From: Marmoricola sp.
GTDB lineage: Bacteria > Actinomycetota > Actinomycetes > Propionibacteriales > Nocardioidaceae
Length of the DNA stretch: 18,405 nucleotides
Assembly (NCBI GenBank): GCA_030151765.1
Contig: JASLCW010000228.1
Coordinates: 1-18,405, forward strand
Reading direction: 5' to 3'
How positions within the stretch are numbered: the stretch's first letter is position 1; each line of letters starts with the position of its first letter. Of this stretch, positions 1 through 7,962 are shown piece after piece. The position numbers were made by a program, and so were the translations under genes. The notes under the pieces were generated by a model. It saw only the letters and a list, made by a program, of their open reading frames with translations, made no database searches and had not been told where the DNA came from.

Positions 1-601
1 TACCCAGGATGGGAGCGACCGTCGTTGCCGGCGGGATCGGAATCGGTCCCCGCAACTCACAGTTCGGCACCAGCGGCGTTGTCACACTCAATGCGCGCAG
101 TGGTACCTGAAGCGAGCCCGCGAGTGTGCCGGTGTACGGCGACGGCGTCGTGCCGCTCGGCGCGGTCACGCTGACCGTCCAGGCCGCACTCGTCGCCGTC
201 ACGTCGTCCGCGTCCCCGGTATACGTGTCGGTGCACCGGTTGTACTCCGGGTCGGACGGATTGCTCGACGAGATCACCGCCGGCATCGTGACGGGAAGGG
301 AGATCGTCCCTCCCGGTGCCGCCGACGGCACCGGGCTCGGCGTCGTGACCTTGATGGCCCCCGACGGCAGCGTGCAGTTGATCTGCGTGCCGGGGATGCC
401 GTTGAAGGTGGCCGTCAGCGAGATCGTGCCGCCGACATTGATCACCTGCCCCGGCGTCAGCACAGTGCTGCCCACCGCGGGCCACCAGGCCCCGGAGGTG
501 ACGCCGGCCTCGGCACTGCCGGCCGAAGCCGCCAACCCCGCCGGAATCATCAGCAAGGCCGCACCGGCGCCGAGCATCTTGCGATTGCGAATCTGCATCA
601 T
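1..601 (-). CDS. Secreted protein of unknown function (3' end cut by window edge)
   Basis: The frame opens at ATG 601 (a second ATG follows at 598) and stays open to the left edge, giving about 200 visible residues with no stop. The N-terminus is a clear Sec signal peptide: a basic stretch (RNRK), a hydrophobic core (residues 10-26) and a likely cleavage site after SAEA (residue about 32). The mature part is rich in Thr, Ser, Pro, Gly and Val with alternating hydrophobic residues, consistent with an all-beta, Ig-like or beta-sandwich fold. It has three visible cysteines (in QINCT, NRCTD and PNCEL). A purine-rich AAAGG ribosome site lies about 8 bases upstream. It follows the preceding secreted gene on the same strand, as the last visible gene of the mce unit. 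I do not recognise a named family. A job in envelope lipid handling is inferred from position only. Confidence 0.8.
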   Translation of the reverse strand, partial: MMQIRNRKMLGAGAALLMIPAGLAASAGSAEAGVTSGAWWPAVGSTVLTPGQVINVGGTISLTATFNGIPGTQINCTLPSGAIKVTTPSPVPSAAPGGTISLPVTMPAVISSSNPSDPEYNRCTDTYTGDADDVTATSAAWTVSVTAPSGTTPSPYTGTLAGSLQVPLRALSVTTPLVPNCELRGPIPIPPATTVAPILG

Positions 602-651
602 TACTTACCTTTCGTTGTTTGTCGGCGGACTCCCTCCGAGTCCTCCGTCAT
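601..651 (-). other. Possible 16-codon leader ORF coupled to the downstream secreted gene
   Basis: An ATG at 651 opens a 16-residue frame (MTEDSEGVRRQTTKGK) whose TAA stop shares its last A with the ATG at 601 (TAATG). Such an overlap suits translational coupling. No good ribosome site lies at the normal distance; the strong AGGAGGAAGGAGG run sits about 20 bases too far upstream, across a palindrome. The frame also spans the AAAGG site of the downstream gene. It may be chance. Confidence 0.2.
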
Positions 652-738
652 GCAGTCGGATCTGATCCGGGTCCTCCTTCCTCCTGGTGCTGACAGGCCC
701 TGGGGCGGTCGCGGCCGCCACTGGTCAATCGGGCAGGC
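602..738 (-). promoter_or_regulatory. 137-base leader between the two secreted genes
   Basis: Reading leftward from the stop at 739, this stretch holds a GC hairpin without a T-run (GGCGG at 704-708 pairing with CCGCC at 715-719). A purine run follows (AGGAGGAAGGAGG, about 673-686), then a perfect 13-base palindrome CGGATCTGATCCG (657-669), then a second hairpin GGACTC/GAGTCC (627-632 with 638-643) 26 bases before the start at 601. It is longer and more structured than the other junctions. It could be a separate promoter/operator or an mRNA leader. I see no convincing -35/-10 pair. Confidence 0.35.
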
Positions 739-2349
739 TCATTCGAAGCCGTAGCCGGCAGGGAGATCGGCGAACTTGGGCAGGCCGACCTTGTCGACGG
801 TCAGGTCGACCCCGAAGTCCATCAGTCCAGGAATGATGCGCGGCATCACTCCCAGAACCTGTGGCGCCGGATATCCCGGATAGCCGTTGGCAGCCGAGCT
901 CGACGCCTGCCACAGGCCGTCCTTGTCGTAGCCGAAGAGCGCGTTCGGAAGCGCTGTGAGGCACAAGGGTCTCCCGTCCACAAACTCGACGGTGGCACTG
1001 TTGCTGCCGAGCCTCGCCGTACCGCCCTCGACTGCACCCGACAGCGCATCGTTCGGCAGTAGGTCGTGATCAGGAATGGCAGGCGGAACGCCCACTGTCC
1101 AGCCCCCTGCAGGTGCCGCCGGATTGCCTGCCGCAAAGTCCGTTTGAGATTCGGGCACGAGAGGCTTCTTGGGATCGGTGGTCATGTCGCCGGTCATCAA
1201 GAAATGGCAGTAGTTGGCGTTGTCCGCCCCCGTGAGCTGGTTGAACCACCTGAGCTCGATGGAGGCTGCCATCGGGCTGACGACCTTGAGCCGGCCGTCC
1301 GCAGTCACCCCCGAGACACTCGTCTGAATCGATTGGGCGACCGCGGTCTTCAGCCTCAGCTGGAGGGGGCTGCTCGGCGGGTAGTACTCCCCGGCAAAGG
1401 TCCCGGGAACCGGCTCGAAACGCGCGTCCGGAATCCAGGTCCCGTCCTTGCCATACCAGAGGCCATCGTCCGCCCGATCGCCCCAAAGGGACTCGGTCTC
1501 GAAACCCTCGAAACCTTGGCTCGGGTTTGCCAGGTGGAACCTCCCCCCGCATAGCACGACACCTGATGGATCGACATGCACTTGCAGAGACGGCAGACTG
1601 ACCGATCCCACGATCCAGCCCGTCAGTGTTCCCCATGTAGCGAACGGGAACTGGCCGAAGCGGCCGGCGTTGGGGGTGTAGCCGCCCGTGACCCTCCCAT
1701 TGCTGAGCTTGAGCCTGATCGGAACCGTGTAGCCGTCACTGCCCGTGTCCTCGGTCGGCGCCGGCATCGCGGGTGCCGGGCACGAACTCGGATCGGGGGC
1801 GCCGACCTTCAGGTCGGTGCCCTGTGGGTCGGGGAGCCAAGGTGGGTTGGAAACCCCGAAGGGATACGGGTTTCCAGGTTCCGGAACGTTAGGAAAGCAG
1901 GGCCACCCCTCACCCTGCAGCCACGGAATCGGTTCACCCGGGTGGTACTTCCCCGGCTGCCAGGTCGGCCCGGTGCAGGTCGCGTCGTCCTGCGCTTGCG
2001 CGGCCGCTGGATGTTGGCCGGCCCCGCCACCGGACGAGGCTCCGGCCTGGGTGGGTGACGGAAGGGAGGACCCGCCACCTGCTCCGGGACTCGCCGGGTT
2101 CGAGGGAGCGGCGGGGTCGGCCAACGTCGGGGAGGCACCGGGGGTACCGGGGTCGGGCGAGCTGGACGGCGTACTTGAGGGTGTCGCCGCCGCCGGCGTC
2201 GCCGTCGGGCCGGCGGACGGATCGGCGGGACCGTCCACCGCCATCGCCGGTACGGCGAGCGCCATCGCGGCCACCGTCGCGAGGCTCACCACGCGCGCGC
2301 GGCGCTGCACCTGGCCGAAGCGGGAGAGCTGGTTCTTCGTCGGGGTCAT
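739..2349 (-). CDS. Large secreted protein with Pro/Ser/Thr-rich stalk, unknown function
   Basis: The protein has 536 residues. The start at ATG 2349 is fixed by an AGGAGG ribosome site 7 bases upstream. Residues 1-37 form a signal peptide (RRAR n-region, Ala/Val-rich core, AMA cleavage motif). Residues 38 to about 120 are a low-complexity Pro/Ala/Ser/Thr/Gly stalk. From about 125 to the end there is a Trp/Tyr/Gly-rich globular region, probably mostly beta strand, with exactly six cysteines (in TCTG, PCFP, SSCP, LCGG, YCHF, LCLT), enough for three disulfides. There is no C-terminal membrane anchor, LPxTG motif or lipobox, so it should be released or held by binding. It follows mceF after 100 bases on the same strand. 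The stalk suggests a protein reaching through the cell wall. I recognise no enzyme motif. A role as an extracytoplasmic accessory of the Mce importer is inference from synteny. Confidence 0.85.
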   Translation of the reverse strand: MTPTKNQLSRFGQVQRRARVVSLATVAAMALAVPAMAVDGPADPSAGPTATPAAATPSSTPSSSPDPGTPGASPTLADPAAPSNPASPGAGGGSSLPSPTQAGASSGGGAGQHPAAAQAQDDATCTGPTWQPGKYHPGEPIPWLQGEGWPCFPNVPEPGNPYPFGVSNPPWLPDPQGTDLKVGAPDPSSCPAPAMPAPTEDTGSDGYTVPIRLKLSNGRVTGGYTPNAGRFGQFPFATWGTLTGWIVGSVSLPSLQVHVDPSGVVLCGGRFHLANPSQGFEGFETESLWGDRADDGLWYGKDGTWIPDARFEPVPGTFAGEYYPPSSPLQLRLKTAVAQSIQTSVSGVTADGRLKVVSPMAASIELRWFNQLTGADNANYCHFLMTGDMTTDPKKPLVPESQTDFAAGNPAAPAGGWTVGVPPAIPDHDLLPNDALSGAVEGGTARLGSNSATVEFVDGRPLCLTALPNALFGYDKDGLWQASSSAANGYPGYPAPQVLGVMPRIIPGLMDFGVDLTVDKVGLPKFADLPAGYGFE

Positions 2350-2387
2350 CGCATTTCCTCCTGGTGGAGACGGGACGGAGACAGGGA

Positions 2388-2436
2388 GTGGTCTCGATAC
2401 GCCGCCGCTCGTTCCTCGCGGCGGCTACTCGACCAG
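2388..2436. repeat. Palindromic dispersed-repeat-like element between mceF and the secreted gene
   Basis: This occupies most of the only sizeable gap after mceF. It has an 8-bp perfect stem (GCCGCCGC at 2401-2408, GCGGCGGC at 2418-2425) around a 9-base loop (TCGTTCCTC). Imperfectly matching outer arms flank it (GGTCTCGATAC on the left, CTACTCGACC on the right). From general knowledge, near-identical 'tggtcgagtagcc...cgtatcgagacc' palindromes are scattered between genes in many actinobacterial genomes, so this is probably a REP-like element. No second copy was seen in this window. In the transcript it would fold into a strong hairpin and could damp read-through or protect the upstream mRNA 3' end. 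Confidence 0.6.
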
Positions 2437-2449
2437 CGACAAGGTGCCG

Positions 2450-3535
2450 TCATTTCGCACCTCCCGGGGCATGGACCGGGCCGCGCATCTGCAGGCCGGA
2501 TCTCGAGGGGCAGTGCATCGGCGAGCCGCCGGGTGCCGTCGTACCGGGGACGGGTAGCGCGTGTCGGTAGGCGCAGAGCGGCTGGCCGTCGTTGAGGGTC
2601 AGCACCCCGCGCAACTGCCCACCCTTCGGTACGCCGGCCAGCTTGCCCGTCACCGAGGGAAGCAGCCCGAAGAGTGCCCGTACGGCGGCGGTGTTCTCGG
2701 CGACCGCCTGACCGGCTGCTCCGGCGCCCTTCATCAGGTCCTTCCACGGACCTGACATGGTGCTCACCAGGTCTTCGATGTCCGAGAGTGCTCCCCCGCC
2801 GCTGCTCAGCAGCGTGGCGATGTCGTCGTCGGAATCCGCGAAACGCCTGCTGAGCTTGTCGAGTGCCGCGACATAAGACTTGAGGTCGCCGCTGCTGGCA
2901 TTGCCCGCCTTGAGCACCGTGCGACCGTCGAGGATCAGCTTGCGGGTGCCCGCCTGCCCCTTGATCAGGGCATTCGTGAGGTCCTGACCGGTGACGACCA
3001 GCCGTTTCAGCTCGGGCGCGACGTCGGAGAAGGCCGTCGCCAGGAAGTTCTCGACCGTCTGCAGGTCCTTCGGGTCGATCGCGTCGAGGAACTGCTTGCC
3101 GCTGTTGAGCGCCTGCCCGACGGGGACCGGCACCGTGGTCCGGCTCTCCGGGATCACATCGCCGGCTCGGAGATAGCTCGCGGTGGCAGAGGGCGAGGAC
3201 GGCACCAGGTCGACGTACTGCTCACCGAGCGCGGACAGCATCCGCACGTGCGCCGCAGAGTCGGCCGGGATCTTCTCCCCCGCGTCGATCCGCAGCACCA
3301 GATCGACGGTGTCGGGCTTGATCTCGAGCCGGTCGACGTGGCCGACAGGGACACCGTGATAGGTGACACTGCCGTCCTTGTAGACGCCGGCCGCGTCCGG
3401 CACCTGAACCCTGATCTCGAAGCCGTGCGCACCGAAGGGGTTGTAGCCGAGGATGACATGGCCGATGTAGAAGACGCCGACCAAGGTCGCCACCACGACA
3501 CCGACGATGCGTGGCCACAGGCGGACCGTGTTCAT
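2450..3535 (-). CDS. mceF: MCE family protein MceF
   Basis: The protein has 361 residues and is the last of six consecutive Mce subunits. Residues 7-28 form an N-terminal membrane anchor (IVGVVVATLVGVFYIGHVIL). The MCE/MlaD domain follows at about 38-112, with the usual GVPVGHVDRL and LGEQYVDLVP segments. Next comes a long helical stretch (about 130-280) expected to build the tunnel. The C-terminus carries one cysteine pair (PLCAYR and MHCPS). The ATG at 3535 overlaps the mceE stop by four bases (ATGA), which fixes the start and implies coupling. In the known mycobacterial complex, MceA-F form a hetero-hexamer that channels lipid from the envelope to the YrbE permease. The tail after the cysteines is Pro/Gly-rich. 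The letter F rests on position and domain form. Confidence 0.93.
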   Translation of the reverse strand: MNTVRLWPRIVGVVVATLVGVFYIGHVILGYNPFGAHGFEIRVQVPDAAGVYKDGSVTYHGVPVGHVDRLEIKPDTVDLVLRIDAGEKIPADSAAHVRMLSALGEQYVDLVPSSPSATASYLRAGDVIPESRTTVPVPVGQALNSGKQFLDAIDPKDLQTVENFLATAFSDVAPELKRLVVTGQDLTNALIKGQAGTRKLILDGRTVLKAGNASSGDLKSYVAALDKLSRRFADSDDDIATLLSSGGGALSDIEDLVSTMSGPWKDLMKGAGAAGQAVAENTAAVRALFGLLPSVTGKLAGVPKGGQLRGVLTLNDGQPLCAYRHALPVPGTTAPGGSPMHCPSRSGLQMRGPVHAPGGAK

Positions 3536-4617
3536 CGCGCACTCCCCTCACTTGATCCGGCCGGCGGCCTGCTGACCGGGCCCAGGACCGTCATCAGGCT
3601 GTTGACCGGTGGTCGCGGCGCGACCCGCGCCGCGGACCCGTCGACCCCCGAGGCGGCCGACGAGACCGCGACCGGGACGATCACCGAGAGCTGGGCATAG
3701 CCGCCCTTGGTGACCCTCGGCACCTGCGCCTGGAGGGCCCGCAGATTGCGCAGGGCCGGGGTGATCTGCGCGTCGGCGGCGACGATCTGGCGCACCACCG
3801 GGAGCAGCTTCCTGATCGCCTTCACGGTCTGGTTCCCGCTCGACTTGATCAGCTTGTTGCCGACCGTCCCGAACTTCGCCATGCCCGCGAGCAGTTGGTC
3901 GAACTGGTCGTTCTGTCCCGCCAGCACGCCGATCGCCTTCGACAGCGAGGCAATCCCGCGTGGCAGGGTGTCGTCGCCGGTGTTCAGTCGCTTCGCCAGG
4001 ATGTCGAGCGCGTCGACGGCGCCGTCGATGTCGCCGATGCCACCAGCCAGCTTCCGGGCGGCGTTGTCGAGCTTTCCGATCAGGTCGCGTATCTGGGGCT
4101 GGTTGCCGTCGAACATCTGGTTGAGCTCGTGCGAGATCGCCTGCACATTGCCCACGCCGCCGCCGTTGAGCACCATCGCGACCGCGCCGAGGGTGTCCTC
4201 GACCGTCGGTGCCGCAGCAGTGTCGCCCGCCGCCAGTCGTCCACCCGGAACGATGTATCCGGCGGTCGTCACCTTCGGCCGGTGCAACTCGATGTACTGA
4301 TCGCCCAGCGGGTTGTCGAAGCGGACCTCGGCCGTCGTACCCTCCGGGACCCGGTAGGACTTGTCGATCCGCAGCTCGACGTCGGCGTAATAGTCACGCT
4401 CCTTCATCGAGCCGACCACACCGACGATGCGGGCGCCATCACGCACCTGCGCATCGATCGGCAGGTTGAGGACATCGGCGAAAGTCGCCCGGATCGGATA
4501 GGTGTTGGAGGTGTCGACCCCCGGCTTCGGCAGGCTCTGCAGGCTCAGCCCGCAACCCGAGAGCAGGAGGCCGGCGAGCAGCAGCGCGACCGCTGCGAGG
4601 AGCTTGGACGCCTTCAT
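3532..4617 (-). CDS. mceE: MCE family lipoprotein MceE (LprK-like)
   Basis: The protein has 361 residues. It starts with a lipoprotein signal: basic MKASK, hydrophobic core, then a lipobox ending LLSGCG with the acylated Cys near residue 22. This marks the lipid-anchored E subunit of actinobacterial Mce complexes. The MCE domain spans about 38-113 (FDNPLGDQYIELHRP is the conserved end). A helical part reaches about residue 300, and a Ser/Ala/Pro-rich tail follows. Apart from the lipobox cysteine the protein has no Cys, unlike its five sister subunits. I chose ATG 4617, whose first base overlaps the mceD stop, because GGAGGT sits five bases upstream. A GTG at 4620 would overlap the stop by four bases but lies too close to that site. 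mceF follows with an ATGA overlap. Confidence 0.93.
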   Translation of the reverse strand: MKASKLLAAVALLLAGLLLSGCGLSLQSLPKPGVDTSNTYPIRATFADVLNLPIDAQVRDGARIVGVVGSMKERDYYADVELRIDKSYRVPEGTTAEVRFDNPLGDQYIELHRPKVTTAGYIVPGGRLAAGDTAAAPTVEDTLGAVAMVLNGGGVGNVQAISHELNQMFDGNQPQIRDLIGKLDNAARKLAGGIGDIDGAVDALDILAKRLNTGDDTLPRGIASLSKAIGVLAGQNDQFDQLLAGMAKFGTVGNKLIKSSGNQTVKAIRKLLPVVRQIVAADAQITPALRNLRALQAQVPRVTKGGYAQLSVIVPVAVSSAASGVDGSAARVAPRPPVNSLMTVLGPVSRPPAGSSEGSAR

Positions 4618-5855
4618 CACTGACCTCCCATGCCGAGCAGGGCAGCGCGGGTGAAGAGCGCCGCGCTCGGCGCACCGGGCCCGGCACGCAAGCCGAGCAG
4701 CAGTTCGTTGGTGCCGCAGGCCAGGTCCATGACCTGGTTGTGATCACGTTGCGGCGAGAGCGACAGCAGCAACAGCCGGAGTACGCCGTCACCGCAGACC
4801 TGTCCGTGCAGCAAGCGATCGACCGGCTGGTCGAATCTCGTGCGTACGCCGCCCTTGGTCACCGTCCGGCCGGCATTGTCGACCGCAAGCGGCAACAGCC
4901 TCATCGTCTTGGTGAGCGCCTTCTGCTGTCGTCCGACCGCGCCGGCGATCTTCGACATGCTGCCGAGAGTGTCCTTGAGCTGGCTCTTGTTGTCCTTCAC
5001 GAAGGTGTTGAGCGCGGCCAGCACCCGGGCCAGGTTCTTCACCGACGAGGCGATCGCGACATCGTTGTCGGCAAGTGTCGTGCTCACCTTCGCCAGGTCG
5101 CCGGCCAGCTGCTGGTACTTCCCGCTGACCCCCGCGGCCGCATGAGTCACACCGCCGAGATCGTTGAGCATGCTGGTCACCTCATCGGTGTGATCCGACA
5201 CGGCCGCGAAGACCTTGCCGAGGTTGCGCACCGAACCGTTGAGCGAGCCGCCGCTGCCGCCGAGCGTCTGCGCGATCGAGCGCAGCAGGCGGGAGAGCGA
5301 GCCGTCCTCATTGGCGCCGCTCGGCCCGAGGTCGGTGGCCAGGCGGTCGATACTCGCCACGATCTGATCCACCGACTGCGGTACGACAGCCTGCTCGACG
5401 GGAAGCGTCGTACCCGCCGGGAGTGTGGAGCCGCCGGTGTATCCCGGATCGAGCTCGATGAAGCGGTCGTTCACGACGTTGGGGGCCATCAGGTAGGCCT
5501 TCACCCCGGCCGGCAGCTTCGTGGTCTTCTCCACCTGCATGACGACCTTCACGCCGTCGACCGACGGGGTGATGCTGTCCACCTTGCCGACCCGGACGCC
5601 GAGGACCTTGACCGCATTGCCCGGATAGATGCCGGGGGCGTCCGGGAACATCGCGCTCACCCGATAGCTACCCGGACCCGAGAGCATCGCCACCAGTCCG
5701 GCGGCGACCAGGGCCAGGACGACCACCCCGGCCGCGGCCACGACCAACGGCCGGCGGAGCAGCGCCCGGCCGGGACCCGATGGCGGGGCGGCGGCAGGGT
5801 CGTCGCCGTGCTCGAGGATCGCGTCGATCCCCTCGTGCGGTCCTCGTGTACTCAT
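4617..5855 (-). CDS. mceD: MCE family protein MceD
   Basis: The protein has 412 residues from ATG 5855, which overlaps the mceC stop (ATGA). The same frame opens further upstream (5909), but that stretch lies inside the mceC end and is not needed. It has an unusually long charged/Pro-rich cytoplasmic N-terminus of about 33 residues, then a membrane anchor (about 35-57) and an MCE domain (about 62-137, with VKVLGVRVGKVDSI and VVNDRFIELDPGY). A long helical region with many Ala/Leu/Asp/Lys heptads follows. The C-terminal region has one cysteine pair (QVCGDG and LACGTN) and ends GMGGQ. Role: tunnel subunit of the Mce hexamer outside the membrane. The next gene, mceE, begins at the base where this gene's stop ends. 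Confidence 0.93.
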   Translation of the reverse strand: MSTRGPHEGIDAILEHGDDPAAAPPSGPGRALLRRPLVVAAAGVVVLALVAAGLVAMLSGPGSYRVSAMFPDAPGIYPGNAVKVLGVRVGKVDSITPSVDGVKVVMQVEKTTKLPAGVKAYLMAPNVVNDRFIELDPGYTGGSTLPAGTTLPVEQAVVPQSVDQIVASIDRLATDLGPSGANEDGSLSRLLRSIAQTLGGSGGSLNGSVRNLGKVFAAVSDHTDEVTSMLNDLGGVTHAAAGVSGKYQQLAGDLAKVSTTLADNDVAIASSVKNLARVLAALNTFVKDNKSQLKDTLGSMSKIAGAVGRQQKALTKTMRLLPLAVDNAGRTVTKGGVRTRFDQPVDRLLHGQVCGDGVLRLLLLSLSPQRDHNQVMDLACGTNELLLGLRAGPGAPSAALFTRAALLGMGGQ

Positions 5856-6874
5856 GGACGGCACCCCACGATCGGCTTGTCCGGCGCCGGATAGGCGCCG
5901 GCCTTGCATTGCTGGATGAGCGCGTCGGGCAGCAGGCCATTGGGCACCACCACGTCGAGGAAAGGCCCGTTGCCGGTTGCGGCCGCGACATGGCCGCTGA
6001 GCCGGGCCAGCGCAGGCAGTGTCTTCTCGATGTTGTCGTTCTCCTTCGCGAGTACGTCGGAGACCTGCTGCAGGTCGCGCAGCATCGGATTGAGCTGGGC
6101 CCGATTGACCTCGAGGATCCGGCTGACCTCCTGCGCGAGCGCCGCGGTGCCGTGCAACAGGGCGGCGATGTCACCCTGGCGCTCCTTGAGCACCGCCATC
6201 AGCGTCTGTCCCTGGCCGACCAGGTTGACCAACTGGTCCTTGCGGTCGGCCAGGATCCTGGCGATGTCGCTGCCCTTGGAGACCAGTGCCTCGATGTCCT
6301 TCGAGTGCGCTGCCAGCGTCCCGGAGAACTCGCTCAGGCCGGTGAGGGCCTTCTGCACCGCCTGGCCCGAGGTCGCCGACAGATTCGTCGAGGTGACGTC
6401 GAGGGCCTTCTTGAGCTGAGCCATGTCGAGCTCGCCGACCTGCTTGCTCACCTGCCCGAGGTCGCCGAGGAGGGACATCGAGACCGCCGTGCGACTGGTC
6501 GGGATCGGCACGGACAGCGAACCCGATCCCTGCGGCAGGACCGCCAGGTAGACCGTGCCGAGCGGGTTGAGCACCTTGACGGCCGCGGTGGTGTCGGCAC
6601 CGAGACGGACACCCTTGTCGACTCCGAAGTCCACCCGCACCGTATTGCCGTGCACGGTGATCTTCTTGACCTCGCCGACCCCGACCCCGCGGATCTCGAC
6701 CGAGTCGCCGACCGAGAGGCCGGAGGCATTGGTGAGGTACGCCGCGTAGGTGTGCGGGCGGCTCCAGAAGGCCACCGTCTTGAGATTGAGCGAGGCCACC
6801 AGCACCACGAGGATGACGGCCACGGAGATCAGGCCGACCTTCAACGGGTTGTGGTCGCTGAGCCGCCAGTTCAT
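5852..6874 (-). CDS. mceC: MCE family protein MceC
   Basis: The protein has 340 residues from ATG 6874, whose ATGA overlaps the mceB stop. An in-frame GTG two codons earlier (6880) is an alternative; neither has a strong ribosome site, in keeping with translational coupling. Membrane anchor at about 11-33, MCE domain at about 40-112 (DSVEIRGVGVGEVKKI, LNPLGTVYLAVLP), helical tunnel segment at about 125-295, then a short tail with a cysteine pair (IQQCKAG and VGCRP, the second three residues from the end). It is the third of six Mce subunits in order and sits between mceB and mceD with four-base overlaps on both sides. The subunit letter is assigned by order. Confidence 0.93.
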   Translation of the reverse strand: MNWRLSDHNPLKVGLISVAVILVVLVASLNLKTVAFWSRPHTYAAYLTNASGLSVGDSVEIRGVGVGEVKKITVHGNTVRVDFGVDKGVRLGADTTAAVKVLNPLGTVYLAVLPQGSGSLSVPIPTSRTAVSMSLLGDLGQVSKQVGELDMAQLKKALDVTSTNLSATSGQAVQKALTGLSEFSGTLAAHSKDIEALVSKGSDIARILADRKDQLVNLVGQGQTLMAVLKERQGDIAALLHGTAALAQEVSRILEVNRAQLNPMLRDLQQVSDVLAKENDNIEKTLPALARLSGHVAAATGNGPFLDVVVPNGLLPDALIQQCKAGAYPAPDKPIVGCRP

Positions 6875-7962
6875 CGGCACACCCCACTTCTGTCCGCGGG
6901 CGAGCCGAGCACGCCGCTGGGCAACTGCACCTCGGTCGGCGGTTGCGGCGCGCTCAGGCCCGGCACCAGGGAAAGATTCAGGCGTCCCGTCGCGCGCAGG
7001 TCGAGATTGCAGAGATAGACCTTCAGGAAGCTGCCGGTGTCCATCGTGTGGTCGATCGCGTCGAGCGCTCCCGGCGCGTCGCGCAGCATCTCGCTGATCG
7101 CCTTGCGGTTCTTGACCAAGGTGCGAGCCGCGACCGCGATGCCCTTGATGTCACCGTCGATCGCCGAGGAGGACTGCTTGGTCAGGTCCGCGGCATTGGT
7201 GGTGAACCGGGCCATCGCGGCGATCGTCTGCGCCAGCAGCGCCCGCTGGCCCGAGACATTGGTGACCGTCGCATCGAAGTTGCCGATCAGGTCGCCGAGT
7301 GCCTTGCCCTGACTGTCGACCTGAGTCACGACGGTCGCGAGATTGGTCACCAGCGACTCGATCACCTGCTTGCGATCGGCCAGGTGCGAGGTGATCGTGC
7401 CGATCTGCTCCACCAGGTCGGCCACATGGCTCGACTGCCCCTGGAAGACATTGATGATCGATCCGGCCAGCTGGTTGATCTCCCCCGGCGTGAGCGCGTC
7501 GAAGAGCGGCTGGAAGCCGTTGAAGACCGAGGTCAGGTCGATCGCCGGCTTCGTGTTCTGCTCGGGGATCGTGGCGCCGTTCTGGAGGACCTGACCCGGA
7601 TCGGCGCCATCAGGCCGGGTGAGCGCGACATAGCGGGTCCCGATCAGGTTGGCGTAACGGACCTCCAGGTGAGTGGTGTCGGAGATCGGCCTGTCGGACC
7701 GCACCGAGAAGCTCACCCGTACCCCGCTGTCGCCGTACAGGTTGACGTCCTTGACGGTGCCGACGTTGATGCCGGCGATCTTGACGTTGGCGCCCTGGCG
7801 CAGTCCGGACGCGTCGGCCAGGATCGCGTGGTAGGTCTTCGTCGATCCCGTGTCGAGATTCAGCACAGAGGCGAAGACGACAGCGGTCAGCAGCAGCGAG
7901 AGCGCCGTGAACGCGGCCAGGGAGGCGATCAGTCGTCCCGGTCGTGGTGGTCGCCAACTCAT
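6871..7962 (-). CDS. mceB: MCE family protein MceB
   Basis: The protein has 363 residues from ATG 7962, supported by GGAGG six bases upstream and by the ATGA overlap with the mceA stop. The frame could also open at GTG 7977, within mceA, but that lacks support. The N-terminus is basic (WRPPRPGR), followed by a membrane anchor (about 13-36) and an MCE domain (about 42-115, with ANVKIAGINVGTVKDV and ANLIGTRYVALTRP). The long helical part has coiled-coil character (about 135-300), and the tail carries a cysteine pair (YLCNLD and SGVCR, the second at the end). The YLCNLD segment is typical of MceB-type C-termini. It acts as a tunnel subunit with the other five Mce proteins. Confidence 0.93.
   Translation of the reverse strand: MSWRPPRPGRLIASLAAFTALSLLLTAVVFASVLNLDTGSTKTYHAILADASGLRQGANVKIAGINVGTVKDVNLYGDSGVRVSFSVRSDRPISDTTHLEVRYANLIGTRYVALTRPDGADPGQVLQNGATIPEQNTKPAIDLTSVFNGFQPLFDALTPGEINQLAGSIINVFQGQSSHVADLVEQIGTITSHLADRKQVIESLVTNLATVVTQVDSQGKALGDLIGNFDATVTNVSGQRALLAQTIAAMARFTTNAADLTKQSSSAIDGDIKGIAVAARTLVKNRKAISEMLRDAPGALDAIDHTMDTGSFLKVYLCNLDLRATGRLNLSLVPGLSAPQPPTEVQLPSGVLGSPADRSGVCR

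Noticed and set aside
57..665. Open frames of 142 (minus) and 179 (plus) residues at the left edge
   Set aside because: Both overlap the secreted-protein frame read from 601 to the edge, which has a signal peptide, a ribosome site and third-position G/C bias. The alternatives are His/Arg- or Pro-rich shadows.
704..719. GGCGG-TCGCGG-CCGCC hairpin as a terminator after the stalked secreted gene
   Set aside because: The stem is only 5 bp and no T-run follows on the minus strand. Kept only as part of the leader description.
4740..5894. 384-residue plus-strand frame antisense to mceD
   Set aside because: Composition is dominated by Arg, His, Asp and Gln, with no domain or ribosome site. It is a shadow caused by codon bias in a GC-rich gene.
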